Positions 35,523-43,914 of a stretch of 64,000 nt of DNA are shown piece after piece. This stretch comes from Bacteroidales bacterium (GTDB taxonomy: Bacteria > Bacteroidota > Bacteroidia > Bacteroidales > Marinilabiliaceae), in contig JAFYCM010000093.1 of NCBI GenBank assembly GCA_017539645.1, positions 1 to 64,000 on the forward strand, read 5' to 3'. The notes below the pieces were generated by a model that saw only the letters and a program-made list of their open reading frames with translations, did not search any database and was not told the DNA's origin. Numbering within the stretch: position 1 is the first letter of the stretch; each line of letters opens with the position of its first letter. The position numbers were made by a program, and so were the translations under genes.

Positions 35523-35722
35523 ATCACCCAATTGAACGAATTAATACTAAACTAAGATTCGTTTCATTCGTACCGATGTTGCCTCCCTTGCGAATTTACA
35601 CGAAACATGTTTTGTTCAATTCGTATTAATTCGGTGACGTTTTTTCTAGTATCACCCAATTGAACGAATTAATACGAAATACGTTTTCGTTCAACTCGTA
35701 ATTCATAACTCGTAACTCGTAC
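35523..35722. repeat. Palindromic 58-bp repeat: one long unit, one partial unit, heptamer tail
   Basis: A long unit (35523-35638, two diverged palindromic halves) beginning TCACCCAATTGAACGAATT and ending ATTAATTCGGTGA is followed by a second left arm (from 35652). The right arm of that second copy is missing and replaced by reverse-strand heptamer microsatellite (CGTAACT-type units, 35682-35722). Same family as 36951-37219 and 39736-39928. It lies between the 3' end of the MFS gene and the 5' end of the TonB receptor gene. Confidence 0.85.
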
Positions 35723-36901
35723 TTACCTAAGTTTATGCGCATTGTAGTGATTCTTTATAAGTATGAAGAATATCAACACGCCCACCAAATTGACAAATGC
35801 CGCTACGAGGAACGCTGCCATATAACTAACATACTGCGCCACCACACCGCCAATGAGCGTACCGAGACCAATGCCAACGTCCCACGACACAAGCAACGAC
35901 GAATTGGCTGTGCCACGACGCGAGTTGGGCGCAAGATTTATAAACATGGTCTGATAGGCTGGATACATGTGCCCGTTGCCCAATCCGACAATAAAAGCCG
36001 CGCCATAATAGCCAATCTCGTTGGGCACGAGCGCAAAGAGGAAATAGCCGCATAGCGATATGCTCATGCCTACTGCCGCATTGCGCGTCACAAGACCTTG
36101 ACGTAGCTTGCGGCCACCCGTCAATCGCGAGATTATCAAACCTATGGCAAGCAATAGGAAGAAGAATCCCGAACCTCCTTCGATGCCCAGTTTCTGTCGG
36201 CCATATATAGCTACGTATGTAGATACTACACCATAGGATAGCGAGAAGCACATCATAGATAGTGCTTGACGCCAACCATCGAGGAGGAAGAATCGGTCGA
36301 ACGAGAGCGGGGCTTTGTCGCGAATGAGTTCGCGCTTAGGCATCTTCACCGTGGCATCTATCACCATGCCGACTGCCGCAACGAGCATAGATATGAGAAA
36401 CAGCACGTTGAAATCGCCCGTTTCGTTGTATATCCATAATGCCACCGATGGGCTGATGGCTGTTGCAACGTTGTTGCTGAGCCCATAATAGCCAATACCT
36501 TCGGCACGTCGCTCGGGGTGTAGCACATCTATTGCCACGGTGCTATTGGCCACCGTCACCGAGCCAAAGGGCGCTCCATGAAGCGTACGTACTATGGCAA
36601 AGAGCAACAGCGAACCTGCCACTATGTAGCCAGCAAAAAAGGCGAAGAAGAGCGCAAAACTGACTATTAGCACTACCCTACGTGGAAAACTATCCACAAG
36701 ATAGCCACTGAACATACGCGTAATGAGCGCCATAATGATATAGCCACTTAGCACTATACCTATGGTATGTTTATCGGCTCCAAACGTATCGTGCAAATAC
36801 AACGGCAGTAGCGGCGTGAGCAACATGAATGAAAAGAATATCATAAAGTTGCCAAGCCAAATCTTGGTGTAGTTGCTATTCCACAAGCGCGGCATTTGCA
36901 T
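35723..36901 (-). CDS. MFS transporter
   Basis: 392 residues with about 12 membrane helices in two halves. The loop between helices 2 and 3 has SGYLVDSFPRRVV, the MFS GxxxDRxGRR-type signature, and the mid-protein region is a basic cytoplasmic loop (DATVKMPKRELIRDKAPLSF). It resembles the drug/sugar efflux permeases (AraJ-like). Substrate unknown. Its neighbours on both sides are palindromic repeat arrays, which separate it from the TonB receptor downstream and nadA upstream. Confidence 0.88.
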   Translation of the reverse strand: MQMPRLWNSNYTKIWLGNFMIFFSFMLLTPLLPLYLHDTFGADKHTIGIVLSGYIIMALITRMFSGYLVDSFPRRVVLIVSFALFFAFFAGYIVAGSLLLFAIVRTLHGAPFGSVTVANSTVAIDVLHPERRAEGIGYYGLSNNVATAISPSVALWIYNETGDFNVLFLISMLVAAVGMVIDATVKMPKRELIRDKAPLSFDRFFLLDGWRQALSMMCFSLSYGVVSTYVAIYGRQKLGIEGGSGFFFLLLAIGLIISRLTGGRKLRQGLVTRNAAVGMSISLCGYFLFALVPNEIGYYGAAFIVGLGNGHMYPAYQTMFINLAPNSRRGTANSSLLVSWDVGIGLGTLIGGVVAQYVSYMAAFLVAAFVNLVGVLIFFILIKNHYNAHKLR

Positions 36902-37238
36902 AATTAATAATTACGAATTACGAGTTATGAATTACGAGTTACGTTATGTATCACCGAATTGAACGAATTAATACGAACTAAGATTCGTTTCATTCGTACC
37001 GATGTTGACTTCTTTACGAATTAACACGAAACGTATTGGTTCAATTCGTATTCATTCGGTGATGATTATCAATATTTATGCATCACCGGATTGAACGAAT
37101 TAATACTAACAGAAATTCTCTCAATTCGTATTAATTCGGTGATGGTTTATTTTGTAGTATCACCGAATTGAACGAATTAATACAAAACGCATTGGTTCAA
37201 TTCGTATTCATTCGGTGATAACCTGGAATTCGTAATTA
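36901..37238. repeat. Heptamer run plus array of the 58-bp palindromic repeat (long + short + short)
   Basis: The whole 337-base gap between nadA and the MFS gene is repetitive. 36901-36945 is heptamer microsatellite (AATTACG-type). 36951-37062 is a long unit of two diverged halves, 37083-37143 a short unit, and 37160-37219 another short unit. Each starts TCACCGAATTGAACGAATT or close, and ends ATTCGGTGAT. The linker between long and short units (GATTATCAATATTTATG) is the same as at 39850. No gene is present. Confidence 0.9.
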
Positions 37239-38171
37239 TTATCTGCTCATTTCAAGCATTCGCTTTATCGGGCGAACTGCCTTCTTGCTGAGTTCGGGAT
37301 CGACAATAATCTCGTTGCACTCTTCGTCGAGGCATTTGTAGAGTTTCTCGAGCGTATTGAGGCGCATGAAGTTGCATTCGTTGCAAGCGCATGTGCTGTC
37401 TTCGGGCGGAACGGGAATGAACTGTTTCTGCGGATTGCGTTTCTGCATCTCGTGAAGTATGCCGCTCTCTGTAGCCACAAGGAATTGCGTATCTGCGCTA
37501 TCGGTAGCATAATTGAGCAGAGCTTGCGTAGAGCCCACCACATCGGCAAGTTTCACAAGTGCTCCACGGCATTCGGGATGAGCGAGCACCTTGGCGCCAG
37601 GATATTGATGCTTGAGCGCAACAAGTTTCTCCACCGAGAACTTCTCGTGCACGTGGCAAGCGCCATTCCACAGCACCATATTGCGACCCGTAATACTATT
37701 TATGTAGTTACCAAGGTTATAGTCTGGTCCAAAAATAATCTTCTCGTCCTTAGGAAACATCTCCACAATCTTGCGAGCATTGGTACTCGTAACCACCACA
37801 TCGGTGAGGGCTTTCACGGCAGCCGTGGTATTTACGTAACTAATCACCGTATGACCCGGATGCTCGGCAATAAACTTTGCGAAATCGTCGGCTGGGCAAC
37901 TATCGGCAAGCGAACAACCCGCGTTCATGTCGGGCACAAGCACCTTCTTGTCGGGGCAGAGAATTTTGGCCGTCTCGCCCATAAAATGCACGCCGCAGAG
38001 CACTATTATGTCGGCATCGGTCTGAGCAGCCTTCTGTGCAAGCGCCAAACTATCGCCAATAACATCTGCTATATCTTGAATATCACCAGTTTGATAGTAG
38101 TGTGCCATTATAACAGCATTCTTCTGCTTACGTAGCCTGTTTATGCCTTCGATGAGTTGTTCTTTAGTCAT
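37239..38171 (-). CDS. nadA: Quinolinate synthase NadA
   Basis: 310 residues from the ATG at 38171; the frame continues to 38210, but that codon lies inside the -7 element. NadA condenses iminoaspartate with dihydroxyacetone phosphate to quinolinate in de novo NAD synthesis, using a 4Fe-4S cluster held by three cysteines. Matching features: KNAVIMAHYYQTGDIQDIAD at the start, VLCGVHFMGETAKIL with the first cysteine, NGACHVHEKFS with the second, and CACNECNFMRLNTLEKL with the third. nadB and nadC are not adjacent. nadE, the last step, lies 4 kb away. Confidence 0.96.
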   Translation of the reverse strand: MTKEQLIEGINRLRKQKNAVIMAHYYQTGDIQDIADVIGDSLALAQKAAQTDADIIVLCGVHFMGETAKILCPDKKVLVPDMNAGCSLADSCPADDFAKFIAEHPGHTVISYVNTTAAVKALTDVVVTSTNARKIVEMFPKDEKIIFGPDYNLGNYINSITGRNMVLWNGACHVHEKFSVEKLVALKHQYPGAKVLAHPECRGALVKLADVVGSTQALLNYATDSADTQFLVATESGILHEMQKRNPQKQFIPVPPEDSTCACNECNFMRLNTLEKLYKCLDEECNEIIVDPELSKKAVRPIKRMLEMSR

Positions 38172-38207
38172 GGTTATGCCTTTTTCTTTTGTTATTGCTA
38201 TGGGCTG

Positions 38208-38215
38208 CAAAATTA
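38208..38215 (-). promoter_or_regulatory. -7 element (TAATTTTG) of nadA
   Basis: Exact TAnnTTTG on the minus strand, 36 bases before the chosen ATG at 38171. No clear -33. Confidence 0.45.
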
Positions 38216-38289
38216 TCCAACAGTTATATATATGTACATAGGAAGAGCTAAAAAGTTTGGCAGACCGACCTCCGCGACTGCGAAAACTA

Positions 38290-38522
38290 TGTTTCCGTTG
38301 CTCATTGGCACTTGCCGAGCCTCGAAGAAACTATGTTGCAGCAGGTGCTTGGGAGTTTCGCAACGCGCGAAACCCATTTCCGCGACTGCTTGGGGGTTGC
38401 GCAACGTGCGAAACTATGCTGCAGCAGTTGCATGGGACTTTCGCAACGCGCGAAACCCATTTCCGCGGCTGCTTGGGGGTTGCGCAACTTGCGAAACTAT
38501 GCTGCAGCAGCTGCAGCAAATT
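38290..38522. repeat. 83-bp tandem repeat, about 2.8 copies, itself made of two 41/42-bp halves
   Basis: GAAACTATG recurs at 38327, 38410 and 38493 and CAACGCGCGAAACCC at 38361 and 38444, giving an exact 83-bp period. Each unit holds two related halves that begin GCTTGGG and contain a TTTCGCAACGCGCGAAA or TTGCGCAACGTGCGAAAC hairpin. It is GC-rich compared with neighbouring intergenic DNA. Confidence 0.9.
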
Positions 38523-38548
38523 TTCCGACGTTGAAATAGAGACATTTA

Positions 38549-38637
38549 GCACACAGATTTGCACAGATTATAACTGATTTACGCAAATAATTAATTCCGA
38601 AAATCCTTACAATCTGTGTCATCCGTGTTCTCCGTGC
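38549..38637. repeat. CACAGATT-type imperfect palindrome
   Basis: Left arm GCACACAGATTTGCACAGATT faces a right arm (38610-38637, AATCTGTGTCATCCGTG and following). Similar arms occur at 5560-5619 and 45312-45409. Confidence 0.55.
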
Positions 38638-38672
38638 GATAAATTTGCGCCGGAATAAAAAACGAGACAACC

Positions 38673-39401
38673 ATGAAAGTAAAAATAGAGACAAAGTTGG
38701 GTGACATCGTCGTTCGCCTTTATGACGAGACGCCCATTCACCGCGACAATTTTATAAAACTTGCACGCGAAGGCTACTACGACGGCACGCTGTTCCACAG
38801 AGTGATTAAGAATTTTATGATTCAAGGTGGCGATCCCGATTCTAAAGGCGCACCAGCTGGCAAGATGCTTGGCGTAGGCGGCCCCGACTACACTCTCGAA
38901 GCCGAGATAAAAGATGACCTCTTCCACAAACGCGGTGCTTTGGCTGCTGCACGTCAAGGCGACGAGGTGAACCCTGAGCGCCGTAGCAGCGGCTCACAAT
39001 TCTACATCGTTTGGGGTCAGGTGTACAACGAAGGCCAACTCAAGCAGCTATCCAAGCAGCTCAAGATGCAACAGATTCAGCAAGCCTTCAACGCCCTCGC
39101 GGCGAGCCACCGCACCGAGATAATGCAGATGCGCCGCAATAGAGATCAAGCCGGTCTTCAAGCTTTACAAGACAAGTTGATTGCTGAAGCTGAGGCACAA
39201 GTGAAAGGCGACGGACTGACGAGCGAACAACAGAAAATATACACCACCATTGGCGGCACGCCTCATCTCGATGGACAGTACACCGTGTTTGGCGAGGTGG
39301 AAGATGGTCTCGATGTCGTAGAGATGATACAAAACTCAGCTACTGCCCGTGGTGACAGACCCGTCGACGACATCGATATGCGCATTTCGGTAATTGAATA
39401 A
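38673..39401 (+). CDS. Cyclophilin-type peptidyl-prolyl cis-trans isomerase
   Basis: 242 residues. The cyclophilin core is clear: FHRVIKNFMIQGGDPDSKGAP, GSQFYIVWGQ (catalytic-groove motif) and DGQYTVFGEVEDGLDVVEMI. Between the two halves is a helical insert of about 75 residues (from QLKQLSKQLKMQQIQQAFNA to LTSEQQKIYTTIG). This is a lineage feature of Bacteroidetes cyclophilins as I recall. There is no signal peptide, so it is cytosolic. It catalyses proline isomerisation during folding. The next gene is 21 bases downstream. Confidence 0.94.
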   Translation: MKVKIETKLGDIVVRLYDETPIHRDNFIKLAREGYYDGTLFHRVIKNFMIQGGDPDSKGAPAGKMLGVGGPDYTLEAEIKDDLFHKRGALAAARQGDEVNPERRSSGSQFYIVWGQVYNEGQLKQLSKQLKMQQIQQAFNALAASHRTEIMQMRRNRDQAGLQALQDKLIAEAEAQVKGDGLTSEQQKIYTTIGGTPHLDGQYTVFGEVEDGLDVVEMIQNSATARGDRPVDDIDMRISVIE

Positions 39402-39422
39402 CAGACTGCCTTTTACGTACGT

Positions 39423-39728
39423 ATGAAACTCCCAAAATTCATCATAACTATGGATGGCACATTCCGTATGGGTATGGTGGGACAACATAAGGAGCTACTC
39501 GTGCCAGGCGAACAATGCATCGGTGGCGGCTATTTCTTCGTCGATAGTGACAACAAAAGCATCATTCTCGACAGAGAATCATACGATTTTGGCCGTCCAC
39601 TGTGGCATTTGTTGCAAACGCTGAAAGTGCCATCGGTCTTCCGCGACTATCATATTGTATATAAATATGGCGATGGCTTCCACGACGATTTATGCCTCAA
39701 CGACGAAATGCGTATCGTGTACTATTGA
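39423..39728 (+). CDS. Small conserved hypothetical protein
   Basis: 101 residues, no family that I recognise with certainty. It has a beta-rich look (FIITMDGTFRMGMVGQHKEL, GGGYFFVDSDNKSIILDRES, YHIVYKYGDGFHDDL) and neither signal peptide nor membrane segment. It starts 21 bases after the cyclophilin stop on the same strand, so it is probably co-transcribed. Codon use and reading-frame quality match its neighbours, so I regard it as a real gene. Immediately downstream begins a palindromic repeat array. Confidence 0.75.
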   Translation: MKLPKFIITMDGTFRMGMVGQHKELLVPGEQCIGGGYFFVDSDNKSIILDRESYDFGRPLWHLLQTLKVPSVFRDYHIVYKYGDGFHDDLCLNDEMRIVYY

Positions 39729-39735
39729 CAAGGGA

Positions 39736-39928
39736 ACACCGAATTGAACGAATTAATACAAACAATTATTCGTTGCATTCGTGGCGAGGTTGCCTTCCAT
39801 ACGAATTAACGACAAATTGGAATTCGTTCAATTCGTGTTAATTCGGTAATGATTATCAATATTTATGTATCACCGAATTGAACGAATTAATACAAAACGC
39901 ATTGGTTCAATTCGTATTAATTCGGTGA
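39736..39928. repeat. 58-bp palindromic repeat: long unit + short unit
   Basis: A long unit (about 39736-39849) and a short unit (about 39869-39928) joined by the same linker as at 37063-37082. They fill the gap between two convergent genes and overlap the last codons of the BASS transporter gene. Confidence 0.85.
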
Positions 39929-40855
39929 TGATTTCGGTGATGATTTGGCATACATACGAGCAACCAAAGCACCGCTGATGTTGTGCCACACACTGAAAAT
40001 TGCACCAGGAATGGTAGCCAACGGATATGCAGCAAAATGCAACGTGGCCAAACTGCTTGCCAAGCCAGAATTTTGCATACCAACCTCAATACTTATAGCT
40101 ACGCTCTTGTGTTTTGGCAGATGCAGCGCGCGCCCAATCAAGAAGCCCGTGGTGAGGCCTAACACATTATGAATCATCACTACTACTATCACCAATAAGC
40201 CACCTACAAGCAAACGGTCGGCATTGTGTGCCACTATGATGCCCACAACTATGGCTATCACTACAGACGAAAACGCTGGCAGGTACGGCACAAGGCTCGC
40301 AGTGATTCGTGGCAAAAATCGTTGACACAACAAGCCAACAACAATGGGGGCAATAACTACATAGACGATGCTCAGCAACATGCCTACGGTATCCACTTCT
40401 ACCATGGTGCCAGCCATAAGCCACACAAGCAGCGGAGTAAGTATGGGCGCAAGCAGCGTTGAAGTAGCAGTCATACCTACGGAGAGCGCCAAATCGCCTT
40501 TTGCAAGATATGTAATTACGTTCGACGCCGTGCCACCTGGACAGCAACCAACAAGTATAACGCCAAGCGCCAACTCCTTTGGTAGCGAAAACGCCCACGT
40601 GAGAGCCCAAGCCAATAGCGGCATCACAGTAAACTGAGCCAAGCAACCGATGAGAATATCTTTTGGTCTACTCAGCACAATACGGAAGTCACGCGGCGAC
40701 AAAGTCAGACCCATACCAAACATAATTATGCCCAACATGGGGTTGATATACCACGCGTCAATCCACGCAAACGAGGCTGGTGCCCATAGCGCTACACACG
40801 CTACCAACAGCACCAACACTCCGATGTATTCCGATATGTATTTGATGATTTTCAT
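39917..40855 (-). CDS. Bile acid:sodium symporter (BASS) family transporter
   Basis: 312 residues with ten membrane helices. The family signatures are present: INPMLGIIMFGMGLTLSPRDF early on, GVILVGCCPGGTASNVITYLAKGD (crossover motif) and a C-terminal SIEVGMQNSGLASSLATLHF. Bacterial BASS proteins move organic anions such as bile acids, pantoate or keto acids with sodium, so the name does not fix the substrate. It follows the PLD-like gene by 38 bases and is the likely third gene of the nadE operon. The last residues (KSSPKSSPN) are encoded by the palindromic repeat. Confidence 0.92.
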   Translation of the reverse strand: MKIIKYISEYIGVLVLLVACVALWAPASFAWIDAWYINPMLGIIMFGMGLTLSPRDFRIVLSRPKDILIGCLAQFTVMPLLAWALTWAFSLPKELALGVILVGCCPGGTASNVITYLAKGDLALSVGMTATSTLLAPILTPLLVWLMAGTMVEVDTVGMLLSIVYVVIAPIVVGLLCQRFLPRITASLVPYLPAFSSVVIAIVVGIIVAHNADRLLVGGLLVIVVVMIHNVLGLTTGFLIGRALHLPKHKSVAISIEVGMQNSGLASSLATLHFAAYPLATIPGAIFSVWHNISGALVARMYAKSSPKSSPN

Positions 40856-40893
40856 TGCGAGCGCAAAGGTACTACACGCTCCGCAGCCATTGT

Positions 40894-41847
40894 CTATCTA
40901 CGACGATTGTGGCGCGATTTTTTGCTTTTGCGCGATGATTTAGCATCATCTTGCCACTCGCGTTTTTTCTTCTCGCGATTCTTTTTTATGCGGCGTTGGC
41001 GAGCTGAATCTTCGTCAGTTTGTGGGGCTGGCACGCGTTCTTCGTCATCATCGTCGAGAGCCTGCGTTTCGAGAGTTTCAACTTCTTGAGCCTTTTTGCC
41101 CATGTGCACAATGGCTTTCAACCTACCATCGCGCATCTGCTTGACGGTGAGCGGAAACATCTCTACCCAGAGGCTCGAAAATTCATCTATGAATTTATGC
41201 ACGATGGTGTAGTTGGTCGTAACCACAAGGTTTTCTTGGTTGTAGGCCTTTGCCGTGTAGGTCCAATTATATGAGCCAGTGAAGGCAATACGCCCATCGA
41301 TGATGCCGAACTTATTGTGCATGTGGTAGCGCGAATTGTCCACACGCACCTCAACCCCAGCACGCGCAAGAGCTTTTACCTGCGAACCGTGGTCACGCAT
41401 CTTATTATTATCGGTTATTAGGCGAACTTTTACGCCACGAGCCACAGCTGCCAAGAGCGCACGACTGAGAAGTTCATCACTAATAGTGAATACGCATATT
41501 TCTATGCTCTGCTTGGCATTGCTGAGATAGAAAACGATGTTTTCTGGAATATCCTGCCCCGGACTGAAAAGCACGTCGTGGAGGCGAAACGAATACTTCT
41601 CAATTTGGTCGAACGACGTCTCGAGCCAAGTAATAGCTTTTGTAGCATCGCCGCCTTGACCTAATCGCTTAGCAACGTTGAAAAGTTTCGACTTCAACTC
41701 GCCTCGCTGAACTCTATCGAGCCTATTCAGCGCATTAACTATATTGAGTGGCAACTCATATTGAGTCGACAGATGAAATATATCCGAAAAGTATCTAATT
41801 ATCTCGTCCACAATAGTTATATCTATATCACCTAAATGACAAATCAA
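40894..41847 (-). CDS. Phospholipase D-like (single HKD motif) protein with basic tail
   Basis: 317 residues. After an alpha-helical N-terminal third (to about 100), one PLD-type domain: VFYLSNAKQSIEICVFTISD, GVKVRLITDNNKMRDHGSQV and the catalytic HMHNKFGIIDGRIAFTGSYN, an HxK(x)4D motif. One motif per chain suggests a dimer, like Nuc/PLD6-type nucleases or phospholipases. The C-terminus is a lysine/arginine-rich tail (RRIKKNREKKKREW to the end). No ATG lies in frame before the domain: the only workable starts are TTG at 41847, overlapping the nadE stop by three bases, or GTG at 41811. Translational coupling to nadE is likely. Confidence 0.85.
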   Translation of the reverse strand: MICHLGDIDITIVDEIIRYFSDIFHLSTQYELPLNIVNALNRLDRVQRGELKSKLFNVAKRLGQGGDATKAITWLETSFDQIEKYSFRLHDVLFSPGQDIPENIVFYLSNAKQSIEICVFTISDELLSRALLAAVARGVKVRLITDNNKMRDHGSQVKALARAGVEVRVDNSRYHMHNKFGIIDGRIAFTGSYNWTYTAKAYNQENLVVTTNYTIVHKFIDEFSSLWVEMFPLTVKQMRDGRLKAIVHMGKKAQEVETLETQALDDDDEERVPAPQTDEDSARQRRIKKNREKKKREWQDDAKSSRKSKKSRHNRRR

Positions 41848-43775
41848 TCGTCTTGAAGTTGGCTAAGCCAAAGGTTTGCCGACGCATCGGAAGGCATACG
41901 CCAATCGCCTCGCGGAGAAAGGCTTACAGAACCAACTTTTGGTCCATCAGGCAATGCCGAACGCTTGAACTGCTGCGCAAAGAAGCGTTTGAAGAATACC
42001 TTCAACCATTTGGCAGCCACCTCCTCGGAATATTTACCATCGAACGCACGAAGCGCCATAAATATCAATCGCTTAGGCGAATAACCAAAACGAACAAAAT
42101 TGTATAGATAGAAATCGTGCAATTCGTACGGTCCCACAAGGTTCTCGGTCTTTTGTGCGATGTTGCCATTTTTGTCGGCAGGAAGAAGTTCAGGCGAGAT
42201 GGGCGTATCTATAATATCGAGCAGAATTTTGCGCGTGGCTTCATCAACGCCATTGTCGGCAACGAACTGAACGAGGTAACGCACGAGTGTTTTGGGCACA
42301 CCGCCATTCACGCCATACATCGACATGTGATCGCCGTTGTATGTTGCCCAGCCGAGCGCAAGTTCCGACAAATCGCCCGTACCTATTACTATGCCGCCTT
42401 CCTTATTGGCAATATCCATAAGAATCTGCGTACGTTCGCGAGCTTGCGAATTTTCGTACGTAACGCTACGAGCGTTCGCTGGCAGCCCGATGTCCTTGAA
42501 ATGGTGTTCGCAAGCACTACGTATGCTCACCGCGCGGAACTCAGCGCCGAGCGATTTTATAAGTCCAACAGCATTATTATAAGTACGATCGGTGGTGCCA
42601 AAGCCAGGCATAGTTACGCCGATAATCTGTTTGCGCGGCAGATTGAGTTTATCCATTGTCTTTACTGCCACGAGCAGCGCAAGCGTAGAGTCAAGTCCGC
42701 CTGAGATGCCCACCACGGCACAACGCGAATGCGACGCCAGATAGCGCTGCGCAAGACCATTTGTCTGTATATTGAAAATCTCGGCACAGTTTTCTGCCAT
42801 CTTGCGATCGTCTGACGGAATGAACGGATGCGGGTCGAACGTGCGCGAAATCTCTTCTTCGCTATGCTCGGTGTTCAACTCAACTTCGATAGTGGTATAC
42901 TTATGCTCAACATTGTCGGAATGGTTGCGGAAGGTGTTTACACGCAAACGCTGCGACTGTAGCTTATCAATATCAATCTCAGTAACAACGTTTTGCGGCG
43001 TCATAGAAAAGCGATTCGACTGAGCGAGAAGCGTACCATTTTCGGCAATCATGGCCGCACCAGCAAATACAATGTCGGTTGTCGATTCGCCAAAGCCGCT
43101 CGAGCTATATACGTATGCAGCTATGCAGCGCGCACTCTGCCCCTTCACGAGGTCGGTGCGGTAGGCGTGTTTGCCAACCATATCGTTGGATGCAGAGAGG
43201 TTCAGAATGACATTCGCTCCAGCCAAAGCCAAATACGACGACGGCGGAATGGGGCTCCACATATCTTCGCAGATCTCTATGCCGAAGCAAACTTCGCCAC
43301 TGCGAAAAAGCAGATTTGTATCTATGGGCACATCTTGCCCACAAAGTTTAATCGTCTTGCCGTGAGGAAGTTCGCGTGCCGAAGTAAACCAACGCGCTTC
43401 GTAGAATTCATTATAATTAGGAAGATAAGTCTTAGGCACAGCGCCAAAAATCTGACCTTCACGAATCACCACAGCGCAGTTGAAAAGTCGACCATCAATA
43501 TGTATAGGCATACCTACAACGGCCATAACTTTCATAGTATGGCTGAGCGAAAGAATGTCGTCGAGAGCCGATTCGGCTGCGGCAATGAAATATGGCTGAC
43601 CGAACAAATCGCCGCACGTATAACCAGTGATACAAAGTTCGGGAAGCACACAAAGTGCCACGCCATCGTCCTCGGCAGCTGCCATACGGTCGATAATCTG
43701 CTGCACATTATATTGGCAATCGGCAATGCGCAATCCGGGAACTGCCGCTGCCACCTTCAAAAATCCTGATACCAT
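41844..43775 (-). CDS. nadE: Glutamine-dependent NAD synthetase
   Basis: 643 residues, two-domain form. N-terminal carbon-nitrogen hydrolase (glutaminase) with Glu in CVLPELCITGY, Lys in PKTYLPNYNEFYE and the nucleophile Cys in GIEICEDMW. C-terminal ATP-pyrophosphatase-type synthetase with GISGGLDSTLALL (PP-loop) and IGTGDLSELALGWATYNGDH. It makes NAD from deamido-NAD with ammonia channelled from glutamine, the final step of NAD synthesis. The start at 43775 gives the expected MVSGFLKVAAAVPGLRIADC onset. First gene of an apparent operon with the PLD-like and BASS genes. Confidence 0.97.
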   Translation of the reverse strand: MVSGFLKVAAAVPGLRIADCQYNVQQIIDRMAAAEDDGVALCVLPELCITGYTCGDLFGQPYFIAAAESALDDILSLSHTMKVMAVVGMPIHIDGRLFNCAVVIREGQIFGAVPKTYLPNYNEFYEARWFTSARELPHGKTIKLCGQDVPIDTNLLFRSGEVCFGIEICEDMWSPIPPSSYLALAGANVILNLSASNDMVGKHAYRTDLVKGQSARCIAAYVYSSSGFGESTTDIVFAGAAMIAENGTLLAQSNRFSMTPQNVVTEIDIDKLQSQRLRVNTFRNHSDNVEHKYTTIEVELNTEHSEEEISRTFDPHPFIPSDDRKMAENCAEIFNIQTNGLAQRYLASHSRCAVVGISGGLDSTLALLVAVKTMDKLNLPRKQIIGVTMPGFGTTDRTYNNAVGLIKSLGAEFRAVSIRSACEHHFKDIGLPANARSVTYENSQARERTQILMDIANKEGGIVIGTGDLSELALGWATYNGDHMSMYGVNGGVPKTLVRYLVQFVADNGVDEATRKILLDIIDTPISPELLPADKNGNIAQKTENLVGPYELHDFYLYNFVRFGYSPKRLIFMALRAFDGKYSEEVAAKWLKVFFKRFFAQQFKRSALPDGPKVGSVSLSPRGDWRMPSDASANLWLSQLQDD

Positions 43776-43914
43776 TCTTTATAAGTTTTACGTGAGTGTT
43801 TACTACATACATATAAACGAATAGAACGAAGATAAGCTATCTTTCATTCGTTGCTACCGACTTTTTGCGTATCAAAACGAAATTCGGTGTATATACGTAT
43901 GCACAGCAAATGGG

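Larger units (their letters stand above)
38172..38672. other. Intergenic region of 501 bases between nadA and the cyclophilin gene
   Basis: It contains the nadA promoter (38208-38215), a nested 83-bp tandem repeat (38290-38522) and a CACAGATT-type palindrome (38549-38637). All open frames across the tandem repeat are produced by the repeat itself. Confidence 0.6.

Noticed and set aside
35474-35722. Cobalamin riboswitch before the BtuB-like receptor
   Set aside because: The region is fully taken up by palindromic and heptamer repeats; no B12-box or characteristic stems are visible.
36951-37219. Possible CRISPR array
   Set aside because: The palindromic units are 58-116 bp, not uniform, and joined by a conserved linker rather than unique spacers; no cas genes are present.
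38257-38577. Open frames on both strands across 38.2-38.6 kb
   Set aside because: They consist of the 83-bp tandem repeat read in several frames (recurrent CxxxFxxxRNPFPRL-like pieces), so they are not coding.
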